The translations under genes were made by a program, and so were the position numbers. The notes beneath the pieces were generated by a model. It saw nothing but the letters and a program-made list of their open reading frames with translations. It did no database searches and was not told the origin of the DNA. Shown one piece after another: positions 52,408 to 62,521 of a stretch of DNA of 64,000 nt (its first letter is position 1; each line of letters begins with the position of its first letter). Source of the stretch: Ricordea florida (taxonomy: Eukaryota > Cnidaria > Anthozoa > Corallimorpharia > Ricordeidae); assembly GCA_949710005.1 (NCBI GenBank), contig OX453281.1, positions 29,629,839-29,693,838 of the forward strand, in the 5' to 3' direction.

Positions 52408-54565
52408 CCTAGAATAGGGTATCATTTTTCACAAAATTTGCCATTTGGTTGAAGATTTTATGTAGACTAAGGAAATCAGCAATTGACTCTCAAAAATATA
52501 TAAAAATGAAATTGGCAAGTTCAAATTTTCGCAACTCAGCCTCAACAGCATCGATAGATGATTATCATAAAACACTACTTGATATTGTTAACTGTCAAAA
52601 ATCGGGATGCAGACGAAAATTGGTGGTTTTAATACTGGTTAAAATCAACAATGTGTATGTGTGTACTTGAAAAAAAAAACTGAACAAGTATAAATCTTTT
52701 CTTTTTTGAGAGAGATATGATTGTGGTATAAGGTTTTGTTTTGGCTAGGACTGTGCTAGTGACCTCAGTTTCTGGAAAACGACTACTCTAGGATAGGAGT
52801 GATTTGGGGGGTTTACTCTAGTATAGGGCAGCAAAATTCAGCTGAACCAGCTCTGGTATTGAAGGGCTCCAGAGTTCCAGCGGCGCATCCCCACCCAGAA
52901 ATTCCTAAAGTACCCCCCCCGGGGGGGGGGGTTTAGCGTGGCGTTGGCATATCAAAGGGGTGCACTTATATGGTTAAAACATTTTATAGAGACCGCCTAA
53001 GGTACTTCCGAGTCTTGTAGATGCCAAGGGCAGTCCTTCTGACAGGGTGCGGGAAAAAAGAAAATTGTGCGGGTTTTGGGAGGCAAATTGTGCGGTAAAA
53101 AACGGCGATTGTGCGGGATTGCGCAATCTTGTAAACAAACAAATATTCGATCATCGGGCCCAAAAAAACCGACGTGGAGGAATTTCTGGATAAATGAAAA
53201 GTGCAACAACTCCCCTCTTAGTTTGGCAATTAAAAATGAACGAAATTTCTATTTTGCTACAACTTTGGCCAAAGTTTGTATCAACAAAATCATGTTGCGT
53301 AACACGATCGATTAAGTTTATTCAAAACCGTAATTCCCGGGCGTAATTCCGCTTCGAAATAAAATGCTTTCGACCAGAACAAGTTACTTTATGAAAAATC
53401 CCAACATTTTTGTACTTTCTTTGATATGTGGAGAATATTAATATATTATCTCGTGAAGGTTTAAAACTCTTCACGCTGCAAAAACCGCAACACCAAGACA
53501 AGATTAGACGGAGACTAGTGCCCAGGCCGCCACGGAGCTATGAAGAGCCGCCTTGTTGTTTTTATATCCGCTCGAGCTGTTCAATCGCGGAAAGCGGCGG
53601 ATTTCTCGATTGTTTTGCTATGTAAATAGCCTAAAAAGTTTCTTTAAACCTTGGCAATCGATGGGAATACTGATTTAATTAGATTTTTTACCAAATCTTT
53701 CCATATTGTGCGGGATTTCGCGGATTTTCAGAGATTGTGCGTCTTTGATCGAATTGTGCGGTCCCGCACCCGCGCACCCTGTCAGAAGGTCTGCAAGGGT
53801 GAATTGTTTTTAGCTGTATGTTTCATATACAATTTTATCCCTTTAGATTTTGATTGCATCGTCAGTTGGCATTAATGCAATACGTGCCCTTGGATATCTC
53901 AACGTTGTAGAATGGGAGATGCTGAACAACCTACTTGGTACTATTGGCTTGAGTGGAGCCATACTGAGTCAAGTGCCGTGGAAAAGTCACTTTAAAGAGG
54001 TTTGTTACAAAAATGATCATCCTTGGAAAGTTCTCATTAAACACACCGCTTCAAGCAACTCTTGTGAAGTTGATGTGGAATGAATCGTTTGTTAGTTGCA
54101 AGTTATATGTGTTTGTTGTCACTTTTGTACCTATGTTGTTTAGAAATCTTACTTGTGATGGTTGTGAGTATCAGATGTATTGATTCTAAGTTATGCATGT
54201 TATTTGTTAGCATTACATGTGTTAATTGCAAGCACTGCATGTGTTGGTTGTAAGTATTAAGTGTGTTTTAATAATTATGTGCATCCTTATCCTGGCAGAT
54301 GGATAAATTTCTGAAAACTTTCCAGGAAACTGCCAAATCCATTCCACAACCCAAGGAGCTGAGTAAGTTATCAAGCCCGTGCCAGGGATACCAAGTCGGT
54401 GGTGAGAGCTACCATCACTTACGGGAATTGTTAACCAAATTCAAATCCAAAGATAATTTTGGTGGGTTGAGGCAAGAACCCCATGAGGGGGTGGGAGCTA
54501 TTTGGGTGTGTGAAAAACACAGTATTCATAATAACTCAAACAATCCGATCAAGGTCATGCCATAA
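41609..54565 (+). CDS. Roco-like protein: Ras/Rab GTPase, RCC1 repeats, filamin repeat, pseudo-Roc, COR
   Basis: Fourteen exons with GT-AG borders and matching phases: 41609-41633, 42156-42936, 43098-43354, 43910-44403, 45144-45652, 46327-46840, 47088-47471, 47865-48131, 48718-49668, 50038-50755, 50963-51132, 51658-51909, 53847-53999, 54299-54565. They sum to 5742 bases (1913 aa). Domains in order: small GTPase (about residues 17-185), RCC1 repeats (about 380-1005), filamin-type Ig (about 1036-1143), degenerate Roc (about 1149-1290), COR (about 1295-1575), CxxC pairs (1570-1599), and a tail with IWVCEKH. Roco proteins use COR to dimerise and couple to Roc nucleotide state; RCC1 folds can act as exchange factors. 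Thus the RCC1 part may regulate the N-terminal GTPase (inference). No kinase domain is seen. Weakest junction is the end of exon 9 (gtataa chosen for phase). The first ATG could instead be 42164. Confidence 0.88.
41698..41840. mobile_element. Palindromic MITE, family 1, copy B (diverged)
   Basis: GATTTCCGCACAGGTCCCTA at the left end and its inverse at the right. It is the most diverged of four copies and lies in intron 1 of the Roco-like gene. Confidence 0.8.
41904..42050. mobile_element. Palindromic MITE, family 1, copy C
   Basis: Nearly identical to copies A and D. It lies 64 bp after copy B and about 105 bp before exon 2 of the Roco-like gene. Confidence 0.9.
42156..43354 (+). other. N-terminal small-GTPase exons of the Roco-like gene
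   Basis: Exons 2 and 3. P-loop GDARVGKT (residues 24-31), switch I YKPTNGAWI with the conserved threonine, G3 DTSGRQEF, G4 GTKLDL and G5 TSAA are all present, so nucleotide binding is likely. The catalytic glutamine position after DxxG is arginine, followed by Q. No C-terminal prenylation site follows because the chain continues. Exon 3 adds a basic segment (RRQPTKTRLKDFKKLF). An upstream reading of exon 3 as a separate 77-codon gene is wrong: it splices into both neighbours in phase. Confidence 0.9.
43910..48131 (+). other. RCC1-repeat exons of the Roco-like gene
   Basis: Exons 4-8. Repeats show the RCC1 pattern of G/A-rich contact, then a V-x-x-WG strand: TVMTWGNGQNGALGL, QVYSCGSGKMGKLGHG, SLYHWG, YTWGRGSHGRLGLGH, DVYTCGNNDCGQLGY, NVVIWGKC, LLFTCGNGLSGQLGHG, RVFFWGQL. 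At least eight blade-like units are visible, so one seven-bladed propeller plus extra blades, or two diverged propellers. The second half of exon 6 is diverged. Exon 8 also starts the filamin repeat. Confidence 0.88.
45985..46110. repeat. Degenerate GAT/GAC trinucleotide tract
   Basis: GATAACGATGATAAC through GATGGTGATGATTGG. Intronic. Confidence 0.75.
48718..50755 (+). other. Filamin end, pseudo-Roc and COR exons of the Roco-like gene
   Basis: Exon 9 opens with the end of a filamin Ig repeat (YKVFVTRNGDHILGSPFRV). It is followed by MKVSLIGCDVECVRAVGG, where a Roc P-loop GxxxxGKT would be expected but K and T are missing. Later Roc elements persist: VYVWDAT, YWLHLLKMRAPSSEVIILG and FAGTSD. 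The COR domain starts near WHQNLVWHRF and includes AVDLLQFLGLGLVIG and FLMIHPNWLLRHL. Exon 10 continues with COR-B and ends with CNVC and CTKC, a likely zinc ribbon. Confidence 0.85.
51935..52220. mobile_element. Compound inverted-repeat element, copy 2
   Basis: AGCGGGCCGGAATCC...GATTGGCTAATC is followed by the GTTATTTACCGG palindrome (52107-52220), i.e. the mirror order of 33289-33600. It begins about 25 bp after exon 12 of the Roco-like gene. Confidence 0.8.
52297..52931. mobile_element. G-tract-bounded repeat (ATATGGGCTGTATAGGCATG)
   Basis: Starts GGGGGGGGTACTGCCATATATGGG and ends GTACCCCCCCCGGG. It shares internal GTGTGGTTTTCCAGC and ATAGGGTAT words with 61950-62370. Confidence 0.7.
53030..53794. 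mobile_element. ~765-bp inverted-repeat DNA element
   Basis: GCAGTCCTTCTGACAGGGTG at the left is mirrored at the right by CACCCTGTCAGAAGGTCTGC, with sub-terminal GTGCGGGATT repeats on both sides. No intact transposase. It ends about 50 bp upstream of exon 13 of the Roco-like gene. Confidence 0.85.
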
Positions 54566-54894
54566 GTCCTACAAACCAAATGCATGCCCCCAAAAACGTA
54601 CAGGCTCAGAAATTAGCTTTAATTTGGTTATGTCCTTCCTTTAAATTTCTATTGGAGGTCATCAGGTTTCAGCACTGCCAAAATCTAATGAAAACACATC
54701 TGGAGATTTTGAGGCCAGGGGAGTTTGCGAACTAGTCGCTAGCCTGTCATCCGCCGTGAAAGAAAGCAGCAAATCTTTTTACTTCAGCAATGTAATTTGT
54801 ATGACAAAACACATTTATCTGTCTTACACTCAATCAAATAATTTTAATAATAGGTGCATGGGAGCACTTTGGTTATTGATATCGTACACAAGAG

Positions 54895-55310
54895 TGGCTA
54901 TAGATTTGAAATAAAGCATGCCAACTGGGAGAATATTAGAATGTACAAATAAAGGGATGGCATGCTCTCTGTTATTCTGAAAATAAATTCAACCTTAAGG
55001 CTCTTTTTTGATGGATTAGGATTTTCTCCGGATTGGATTTTGAAATTTGGGCCATACCAAATGACCGTAAGAAATGTAGGGACGGATGGATTAGAGAACA
55101 ATAACTGAATATGAAGGATAGAAGTTGATAGAACATGTCTCAACTGTGATATAATACCGACTGTTTTACTTCTTGTAAGCGCAATATAATCGATGTGACC
55201 TTTCCAAGAGAGGTTGCTGTCAATCAAGAAACTGAGATTTCTTTTTTCAAATGGTTTGCAGTCAAATACTTTTATGTTACGGTGAATTTTCGCTGTTTGT
55301 CAGGGGTGCT
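54895..55310 (-). mobile_element. LINE reverse-transcriptase C-terminal fragment
   Basis: IDSNLSWKGHIDYIA, KTVGIISQLRHVL and, after a frame change, KRALRLIYF and HAIPLF fit the end of a CR1-like reverse transcriptase. It is frameshifted and dead. Confidence 0.75.
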
Positions 55311-55938
55311 GTAATACTTATTTTATAATAAATAGATTTTAGAAAGTTTTACAGCATGAAATGTAAAACGCAATTAATGGAGCGTGACACTAATCGCCCT
55401 GCAGGGCTTCGAGTTGGTTACTGTTATGAATCGGTTCATTGTACCTTTAAACCTCTGTTGTCGGTCGTTTTCTAGGGACCCATTGTACCATTTTGCAACT
55501 GTCTCATTGCAGTATACAGTGTATTCCAGTCTTTCTAAGTGGCTCAGTTTGTAAATATCCTCATTCATGTCTCGGTTCTTAACTCGTAATATCTAGATTT
55601 CTATGGTAGAACTGTGCCAAAATTTTGGCTTAGGCTTCAGACACTGTCTAACTATAAAAATGTAATGTACAAGGTCCAAGTCACATTTCTCGTAGCTGTA
55701 CTACTCACTGTTAAGTCAATTTTGTGAATTTACCCTCCCTCCCTCCCTTTAGGAGGCCAGTGTGCTAATTCAATAAACCGGGGGACACTTCTCTCCTGGT
55801 TAAGTCTGCGCAGCGACTTCCCCAAGCAAGTCCCTTTGTTTGATTTTGTTATTTTTCTAATGGCCAACAGTCTTGTCCGATCCAGCTCCACTGGGGAGAT
55901 AGGTGAGGCCCTATAGATTGTTTAGTCACTAGGTGTTT

Positions 55939-56641
55939 GCGTGTTGCTGGCCTGAGGTTTCAGCGTGTAGTGCTGCTGCAGTAGCACGTTGCTGGCCTGA
56001 GGTTTCAGCGTGTAGTGCTGCTGCAGTAGCACGTTGCTGGCCAAGGTTTCAGCGTGTAGTGCTGCAGCAGTAGCACGTTGCTGGCCTGAGGTTACAGCTC
56101 ATAGTGCTGCTGCAGTAGCACGTTGCTGGCCAAGGTTACAGCTCGTAGTGCTGCAGCAGTAGCACGTTGCTGGCCTGAGGTTACAGCTCGTAGTGCTGCC
56201 GCAGTAGCACGTTGCTGGCCAAGGTTACAGCTCGTAGTGCTGCAGCAGTAGCACGTTGCTGGCCTGAGGTTTCAGTGTGTAGTGCTGCTGCAGTAGCACG
56301 TTGCTGGCCTGAGGTTTCAGCGTGTAGTGCTGCTGCAGTAGCACGTTGCTGGCCTGAGGTTTCAGCTTGTAGTGCTGCTGCAGTAGCACGTTGCTGGCCT
56401 GAGGTTACAGCTCGTAGTGCTGCTGCAGTAGCACGTTGCTGGCCTGAGGTTTCAGCTCATAGTGCTGCTGCAGTAGCACGTTGCTGGCCTGAGGTTTCAG
56501 CGTGTAGTGCTGCTGCAGTAGCACGTTGCTGGCCTGAGGTTTCAGCGTGTAGTGCTGCCGCAGTAGCACGTTGCTGGCCTGAGGTTACAGCTCGTAGTGC
56601 TGCTGCAGTAGCACGTTGCTGGCCAAGGTTACAGCTCATAG
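55939..56641. repeat. 45-bp minisatellite, ~15 copies with 43-bp variants
   Basis: The unit is GTAGTGCTGCTGCAGTAGCA plus CGTTGCTGGCCTGAGG plus TTTCAGCGT. Some units read GGCCAAGGTTACAGC and are 2 bp shorter. Both strands are open (AAAVARCWPEVS-like frame), but low complexity argues against coding. Confidence 0.95.
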
Positions 56642-57087
56642 CGCTTGTAGGTTTTTCTGACCTGCCAATACTCTTCCTAAGTTGGCGCGTTGCTGGCCTC
56701 AGGTGTGCTGCTGCAGCAGTGGGTGGACCTTGGTTGCAGCTCACAGTGCCAAGTGAAGTGAGGCCTTGAAATGGTCACGCAAGCGAAGTTGCCTGTCATG
56801 CCAATCACTGAGCAGTGTCCCCCCCATTACACCAAAACAGGTGTTGTTGTCATGTTTTTAGTAATATGTGTAGTGGTCATGACATAAGGCATGCAGCGTT
56901 AATTAACACAAAGTCGTTTAGACGTTTACTTTGAACTGCGACATTAATTAGGTGATTTTTATTAATCACACTTTAGCATAGTTTTATTGTCTGAATTTTA
57001 TCTGACTTGGCTCTTGAACAGTAATTTTTAAAGCTTCAATAAACTATCTACCTATCTATTTGAGAGGTAGTCTAAATGAAGATGTCA

Positions 57088-57285
57088 AGAGGGTGTTCAT
57101 TGGGTATCGGAGATCGGAGATTTCTCCGGCTACCACCAAGAATTCTCTGGATACTACAAAGAATTCTTCAGCCAAATTTCGATGGCCTGAGCTACCGTAG
57201 TTTCAAATTTTGACATGGAGCGCTTTCAAAATATTCTGTTACTTTACACAATTGTCCTGCTGCTTCAATTCTTATTGAAAACCCT
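57088..57285. repeat. Dispersed ~180-bp repeat, copy 2
   Basis: Matches 20976-21160, same orientation. Confidence 0.8.
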
Positions 57286-57537
57286 GTGTTCAATATGAAA
57301 CTTTAATTCTTGTTAATGTTTACTTGTGGTTGTTGAGGTCAACCAATTTACAACAGTGCTTCAACACCTATTTGTTGTGGTAGAACCTTTCTTAGGAGCA
57401 AGCCTGTACTGTGAATTGCAGCTTGTTGGGAAAAAAAGTTCTTAACACCAAACTTGACAGGACAAACTAGGAAAACTCTAATGGAAAATGAATTTCCTTC
57501 CAACTGTGTCCAGCGTCTCTAAACGTTCATTCTGTTT

Positions 57538-60500
57538 TTAATTTGCGCCTTCGAATGCTACAGCTGATTCGGCTCTTACAAAGAACGGACCTTCGCGTTC
57601 ATATTCACGTAACCGCAAGTGATATGGCTTGTCGAACACTTCTTTGGAAAATGGAGAATGCACCAGCTCAGCTATCAGCTCGTACTTGTATTCCTTACCC
57701 ATCTTGTTAGTTTCTGTCTTTCGGTCCAACAAATATTCAAGGAAACCTACAGAACCAGTATTAACCAGAACATCAGAAAAGATTTCTTCTGTTTGTGGTG
57801 AACTTTATTGGAACCCTTTTCACAGCCAACACTTACCATCTGTGGTTGAGAAAGGGTTGTCAATATTTTGAACTGTGAAGGCAGCCCTGGGGGAGGGGGG
57901 TGGGGGAGCTCCAATAAAAAATGATAGGTAATGACATTAATTGAACATTGCAGTTATGTAGCTGTGTTAAAGCCTGAAAAAAAAACTCAGGCCTGAACGG
58001 GATTTGAACCCATGACCTCTGCGATACCAGAGCAGTGCTCTACCAACTGAGCGCTGCTTAAGTTGTGTACATAACCACGATGATCAATTAATGTCATTAC
58101 ATATTACTCTGCAGTTCAAATATATGGTCTTTCGCATGTTCATTTGCGTCATTCTTCTCCATCTACGGGTATATTATGAACCCACAATATGACCAGCTCC
58201 CAGTTGGCTTTATAGCTCAGTTGGTAGAGCACTGCTCCGGTATCGCAGAGATCACGGGTTTGAATCCCATTCAGGCCTGAGTTTTTTTCAGGCTTTAATT
58301 TCACAGCTGCTCAAGTTGTGTAAATAACTGCGATGATCAATTAATGTCATAACACATTACCCTGCAGTTCAAATATATGGTCTTTCATATATTCATTTGC
58401 ATCAAAAAATGACAGGGTTGCTTGTCGAAAATTTCAAAAAACACAGCGCAATCATCATGATATTTTCAACTTGTTTTGTTTTTTGTTTTTAGTCGGAGAT
58501 TTTTGGATGACTCATGAACGTGGACAGAGGCGGCCAAAAATTCAGTGATTAAAAACAAAAAGCTTAAAACTAGTGGTAACCACAGGTTAGAAAGTGCAGG
58601 CCTAGATGCACTTAAGGGAAAGTACGGGGACGAGAGTGTATAATTTTAAATTGCAAAATACATTCCTGTGAACGTGGACAGAGGCCGCCAAAAATTCAGT
58701 GATCAAAAACAAAAAGCTTACAAATATGTTGGTGATTGTGGGGTGCTTTTTGAAAATTACCAACATGCATCCTCAACATTTTCATTGCTCCCCACCCCCC
58801 CCCCCCCACAAAAAAAAGCCAACAGGAAGCTAAAAGTATGTCCACAACTAATCGTCAAAGAGTGCATGACATCAAGATAACCAAGAAAGAAAATTGACCT
58901 GACCTGGACAAGTCGTCATTTCCTGTTGCACCCACTTGTACTTAGCAAGACTTCTTAGCACTGTCAGTACCGTACAACGAACATCTTCAAAAGGTTGCCT
59001 GGCAATCTCCATTAAGACCTGAAGAGGGTTAGAAGCCATAGCACTGAAGAGCATCTTTACAAATGCTGACAAATCCTCTGAAGGGACATCAGAGGAGTGG
59101 AAAATGGTTGCCAGTGCCTCAAGCGATCTGATCCTTACATCAGCTTCAGGGGATCTGATATTAGTGCATAATGTGCCCATAACTTCTTCATTTCTTGCCT
59201 TGTTATCAAAGACAACATGCAGGCCTGACTCAGAATGTGCCAGTACACCAATGGTTTGAATTGCAATCAACTTCAGAGTTTGGTCACTTGATGTCAGAAA
59301 AGAGAAAACATTCTGAAGGAAGAGAGGGTACTGACGTGCCACTTCTGATGGGTGTGACTGGGCCAGGTAACCAAAGAACTTGATAACACCTACATATGAT
59401 GGACAGTATAAAAGATAGTTTGATGATTAAGCATTTTCTTTTTTGGACATAATTTAATGCTATGCTGGTTTGAAATAATGAATGTATGATGGACGGTATA
59501 AAAGATAGTTTGATGATCAAGCATTTTCTTTTTTGGACATAATTTAATGCTATGCTGGTTTGAAATAATGAATGTATGATGGACAGTATAAAAGATATTA
59601 TGGGGATAGTTTCTAAAGAAACTGGTGCTGCGTCGGTGGGAAATTGAAACACAAGAAATTGGCTAAATCAAACGAGTTGATTAAGTAAGTTATACCACCG
59701 TAAGGTAAAAGGGAGGTGCTGACGTTTTAAGCGTTAGCCCTTCGTCGGAGCACCTCCCTTTTACCTTACGGTGGTATAACTTACTTAATCAACTCGTTTG
59801 ATTTAGCCAATTTCTTGAGTGTAAAAGATAGTTTGATGATTAAGCAATTTCTTTTTTTGGACATAATTTATTGCTATGCTGGTTTGGAATAATGATTGTA
59901 ATTTAAACAGTTACAATTCACAAACCCAAATTTTGACACTCCTGTCTGGTGTTTTCTTCAGGGGTTTTAAACCAGCCAAGCATCAAACTATGTCTGATTG
60001 TCCACCAGGTGGCAATGTGCACATTCCCTTTAGCTATTTTCTTTTATCTTTGTTTAGTTTTTAATCAACCTCAATTGGATCTTTGATTTAGAGAGTTCAA
60101 GAAAAGTTATGCTTTCAGAGGCTCATTATCATTTCTGAAGGGCCATTATGTAGTCTTCTTACTAAAAACAAACTAAACCTTGAATATAAATAAATTAAAA
60201 AATAAAAAAAAAATAATAAAGTTGTCTGATAATTTTGATTTGCCCTGCCAATGCCACATAGAATTGTGTGACATTTTAGTGCTAAATTCGGTAAGATTTC
60301 CGCACAGGTCCCTACTTCATTATGTATTCTGTAACTATACTATTTCATTCTTCGAACACAAGAAATATTTGCACATGCATTACACCAGACAAGACAGCTT
60401 CAGCATGCATAATAAAGTAGGGACCTGTGCGGAAATCATTCCCTAAATTCTTCCTACATACAGTGGACTGACTGCCTTATAACACGTGCCTGTCTACCAG

Positions 60501-61424
60501 TTAGAGAATTTGACAAACAATCATCAAATCCTTGTAAAAATATGCACAGATATATCTAATATATAATATATATATTATTACATATTATCAACAAGTCTTA
60601 CTTGGTAGCATTAAAGACATCATTGGGTCTGCATCACCGCTTCTTAACAGATTGTCTAGCTTTGCTATCATGCCACTTTCCTCCAGATAACTCAATCCAT
60701 TTCTTCCTGATCCGGCTATCTGAGTGAGCAGCTCGATACAGTTCAGACGAAGAAGAACATCATCCCCATCCAGCTCTTCTACTAGCTTGTCTAACACTAC
60801 AGATTTACGACACGCTAGATATGCTATTTCGGACAAAGCTTGAATGTTTACCATTAGTTCAAAAACCCGAAAACGAATGACATCTTTCTTTAAAAGTAGT
60901 TCACCCAGTTCGCTTTGTATCTGATGTTCAAAAAACACCTCAAGGCCTGAATCAAGTTTTGCAGCGTTAGTCAGAGTGTTCATAGCTAACTTGGCGCATG
61001 TGAGATTCTCATCTCCGATGGCGCGTGCAGTGTACACCAGAATATCTACATTGTCCAACAGCGCGAGTAGCCCATTCATACTTGACGAACATCTCTCCAG
61101 CTCACCCAAACAAAGTTCACGAACATCAAACAACGGATGATTCAAGCCTTCGATTACAAAATCGCGGTAGTGAGTGATGACTTTGTCAGCTTTTTCAATG
61201 GACAAAAGCTTCTTTAAAATGGCTTTGCACAACAAAACTTGTTCTTCGTTTTTCGTATTTAAGCACCGAAAAAGCCAATGCGCTGGGATGTTAGGTGCTA
61301 ATTCACGCAGACTAAAGGAGGGGCTGTTGAGTAGGGCGGCGAGCTCCTGCAAAGCAACCAACAGTGCTGGTCCAGTTGACGTTGAAATCTTCTCCACAAT
61401 CTTGTCACACTTTTCAGCCGCCAT
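57538..61424 (-). CDS. PSMD5: PSMD5, 26S proteasome assembly chaperone (S5b), three exons
   Basis: PSMD5 is a HEAT/ARM-type chaperone that binds the Rpt1-Rpt2-Rpn1 module during 19S assembly and inhibits premature assembly. Exons in coding order are 60602-61424, 58904-59389 and 57538-57746; phases are 1 and 1, and the total of 1518 bases gives 505 aa against about 504 in human. Signatures: KAILKKLLSIEKADKV near the N-terminus, VIKFFGYLAQSHP at the start of exon 2, and FLEYLLDRKTE, LRLREYEREGPFFV and AVAFEGAN at the end, the last matching the conserved VEGA-type C-terminus. The start MAAEKCDK is the first Met after in-frame non-coding sequence. The gene is much less intron-rich than its vertebrate orthologues. 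Introns hold tRNA-like repeats, a perfect palindrome and a MITE. Confidence 0.95.
57985..58140 (-). repeat. tRNA-like repeat, inverted copy 1
   Basis: The minus strand keeps a D arm (GCTCAGTTGGTAGAGC), an anticodon arm with loop CTGGTAT (GGT, Thr-like), and GGGTTCAAATCCC. A 7-bp acceptor stem does not pair, so it is a tRNA-derived repeat and not a working tRNA. Confidence 0.8.
58180..58400 (+). repeat. tRNA-like repeat, inverted copy 2
   Basis: TAGCTCAGTTGGTAGAGC, loop CCGGTAT and GGGTTTGAATCCC, followed by the unit GCTCAAGTTGTGTAAATAAC and CAATTAATGTCAT, which also flanks copy 1. The tRNA-like parts face opposite ways while the flanks run in the same direction. Confidence 0.8.
59398..59910. 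repeat. 90-bp tandem repeat, three units, third one interrupted
   Basis: GATGGACAGTATAAAAGATA at 59398, 59488 and 59578. The third stops near 59597 and resumes at about 59820 after a palindromic insertion. Confidence 0.85.
59652..59817. mobile_element. Palindrome with 69-bp perfect arms
   Basis: 59652-59720 is the exact reverse complement of 59749-59817, with a 28-bp spacer (GACG...CGTC at its edges). It contains the words TTATACCACCGTAAGG and CGTTAGCCCTTCGTC. A shorter relative is at 14788-14830. It is intronic in PSMD5. Confidence 0.95.
60294..60437. mobile_element. Palindromic MITE, family 1, copy D
   Basis: GATTTCCGCACAGGTCCCTA through GACCTGTGCGGAAATC. Intronic in PSMD5, about 165 bp from exon 1. 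Confidence 0.9.
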
Positions 61425-61544
61425 CTTTACTTCAATGAGCCCTCGGTTGGCAAGAACGTCATGCTAGCCCACATATAAGGCACTATTATCGTAAACATAC
61501 TATATGTATATATACACGAAGTAATAAATGCACCTACCTCCACT

Positions 61545-61885
61545 AACACTCACCTTCCTTCACTCGTACTCACTTTCCTTCACTTGTACTCACTTTCCTT
61601 CACTTGTACTCACTTACCTTCACTTGTACTCACTTTCCTTCACTCGTACTCACTTACCTTCACTTGTACTCACTTTCCTTCACTTGTACTCACTTTCCTT
61701 CACTTGTGCTCACTGTCCCTCACTCGTACTCACTTACCTTCACTTGTACTCACTTTCCTTCACTTGTACTCACTTACCTTCACTTGTACTCACTTTCCTT
61801 CACTCGTACTCACTTACCTTCACTTGTACTCACTTTCCTTCACTTGTACTCACTTTCCTTCACTTGTACTCACTTACCTTACTTA
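61545..61885. repeat. 20-bp minisatellite, ~17 copies
   Basis: CACTTGTACTCACTTTCCTT with variants CTCGT and CTTAC. All three plus frames are open since no stop occurs in the unit; not coding. Confidence 0.95.
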
Positions 61886-61949
61886 GCAGCTTTGAAAGCA
61901 ATCTAATCGTGCAAAATGTTGTCTTTTACCCAATAATATCGTAATATAA

Positions 61950-62370
61950 CCCGGAGGAGTAGTCCCTTATATGGGTTATATAGGTATGTGCGGCCCAAAG
62001 GGTATGGTTTTTCAGCCGTTTTGATCATAAATAGGGTATCGAATTTAGCCATTTTGCCCCCATTTTGGTAACAAATTAGGTATCGATTTTTGAACTCTCA
62101 TTTAAGTGTGGAAATCTGAGCTTGAAACTTTGCACAAGCAGTCTTGTAACCTACCTAATAAAAGCAGATAAACATTGACTTTAACATTGGTCTGAACTCG
62201 GGAAATAATTTTAAGGCAGTGTCAGGTCATAAATAGGGTATTAAATTTTTGGTCAGGTCATAAATAGACTAGGGGAAATTGCAGATTTTGGTCATAAATA
62301 GGGTAAGGGTTTTGGGAAGCAGGCCATGCACCCCTATTCAATTTTTCTGGGAGTACCCCCTCCCCCCGGG
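61950..62370. mobile_element. Inverted-repeat element with 8-bp target duplication TAATATAA
   Basis: Bounded by CCGGAGGAGTAGTCCC and GGGAGTACCCCCTCCCCCCGGG. TAATATAA occurs immediately outside both ends (61942-61949 and 62371-62378), the length typical of hAT insertions. It resembles 52297-52931. Confidence 0.75.
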
Positions 62371-62521
62371 TAATATAATAATCCTTGGTGGAATAAAGCC
62401 GTTCTTATGAAGTCATAGTGCTGTGTGAGTGACCATGCATGCTAATCTTGATCCGACTTCCTGTGGTATGATTCTAATGTCAATAATTTACTTTATAAAA
62501 CCTACACATTTGATTCAACAG

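Noticed and set aside
56212-56769. 185-codon alanine-rich repeat protein
   Set aside because: Open because the 45-bp unit lacks stops. The reverse strand is open too, and there is no promoter, splice or domain evidence.
57985-58280. Two functional tRNA genes
   Set aside because: Acceptor stems do not pair and the anticodon stem has mismatches; they are tRNA-derived repeats.
61528-61944. Three overlapping plus-strand frames up to 138 codons
   Set aside because: All three frames of a 20-bp repeat are open, which is a property of the unit and not of coding.
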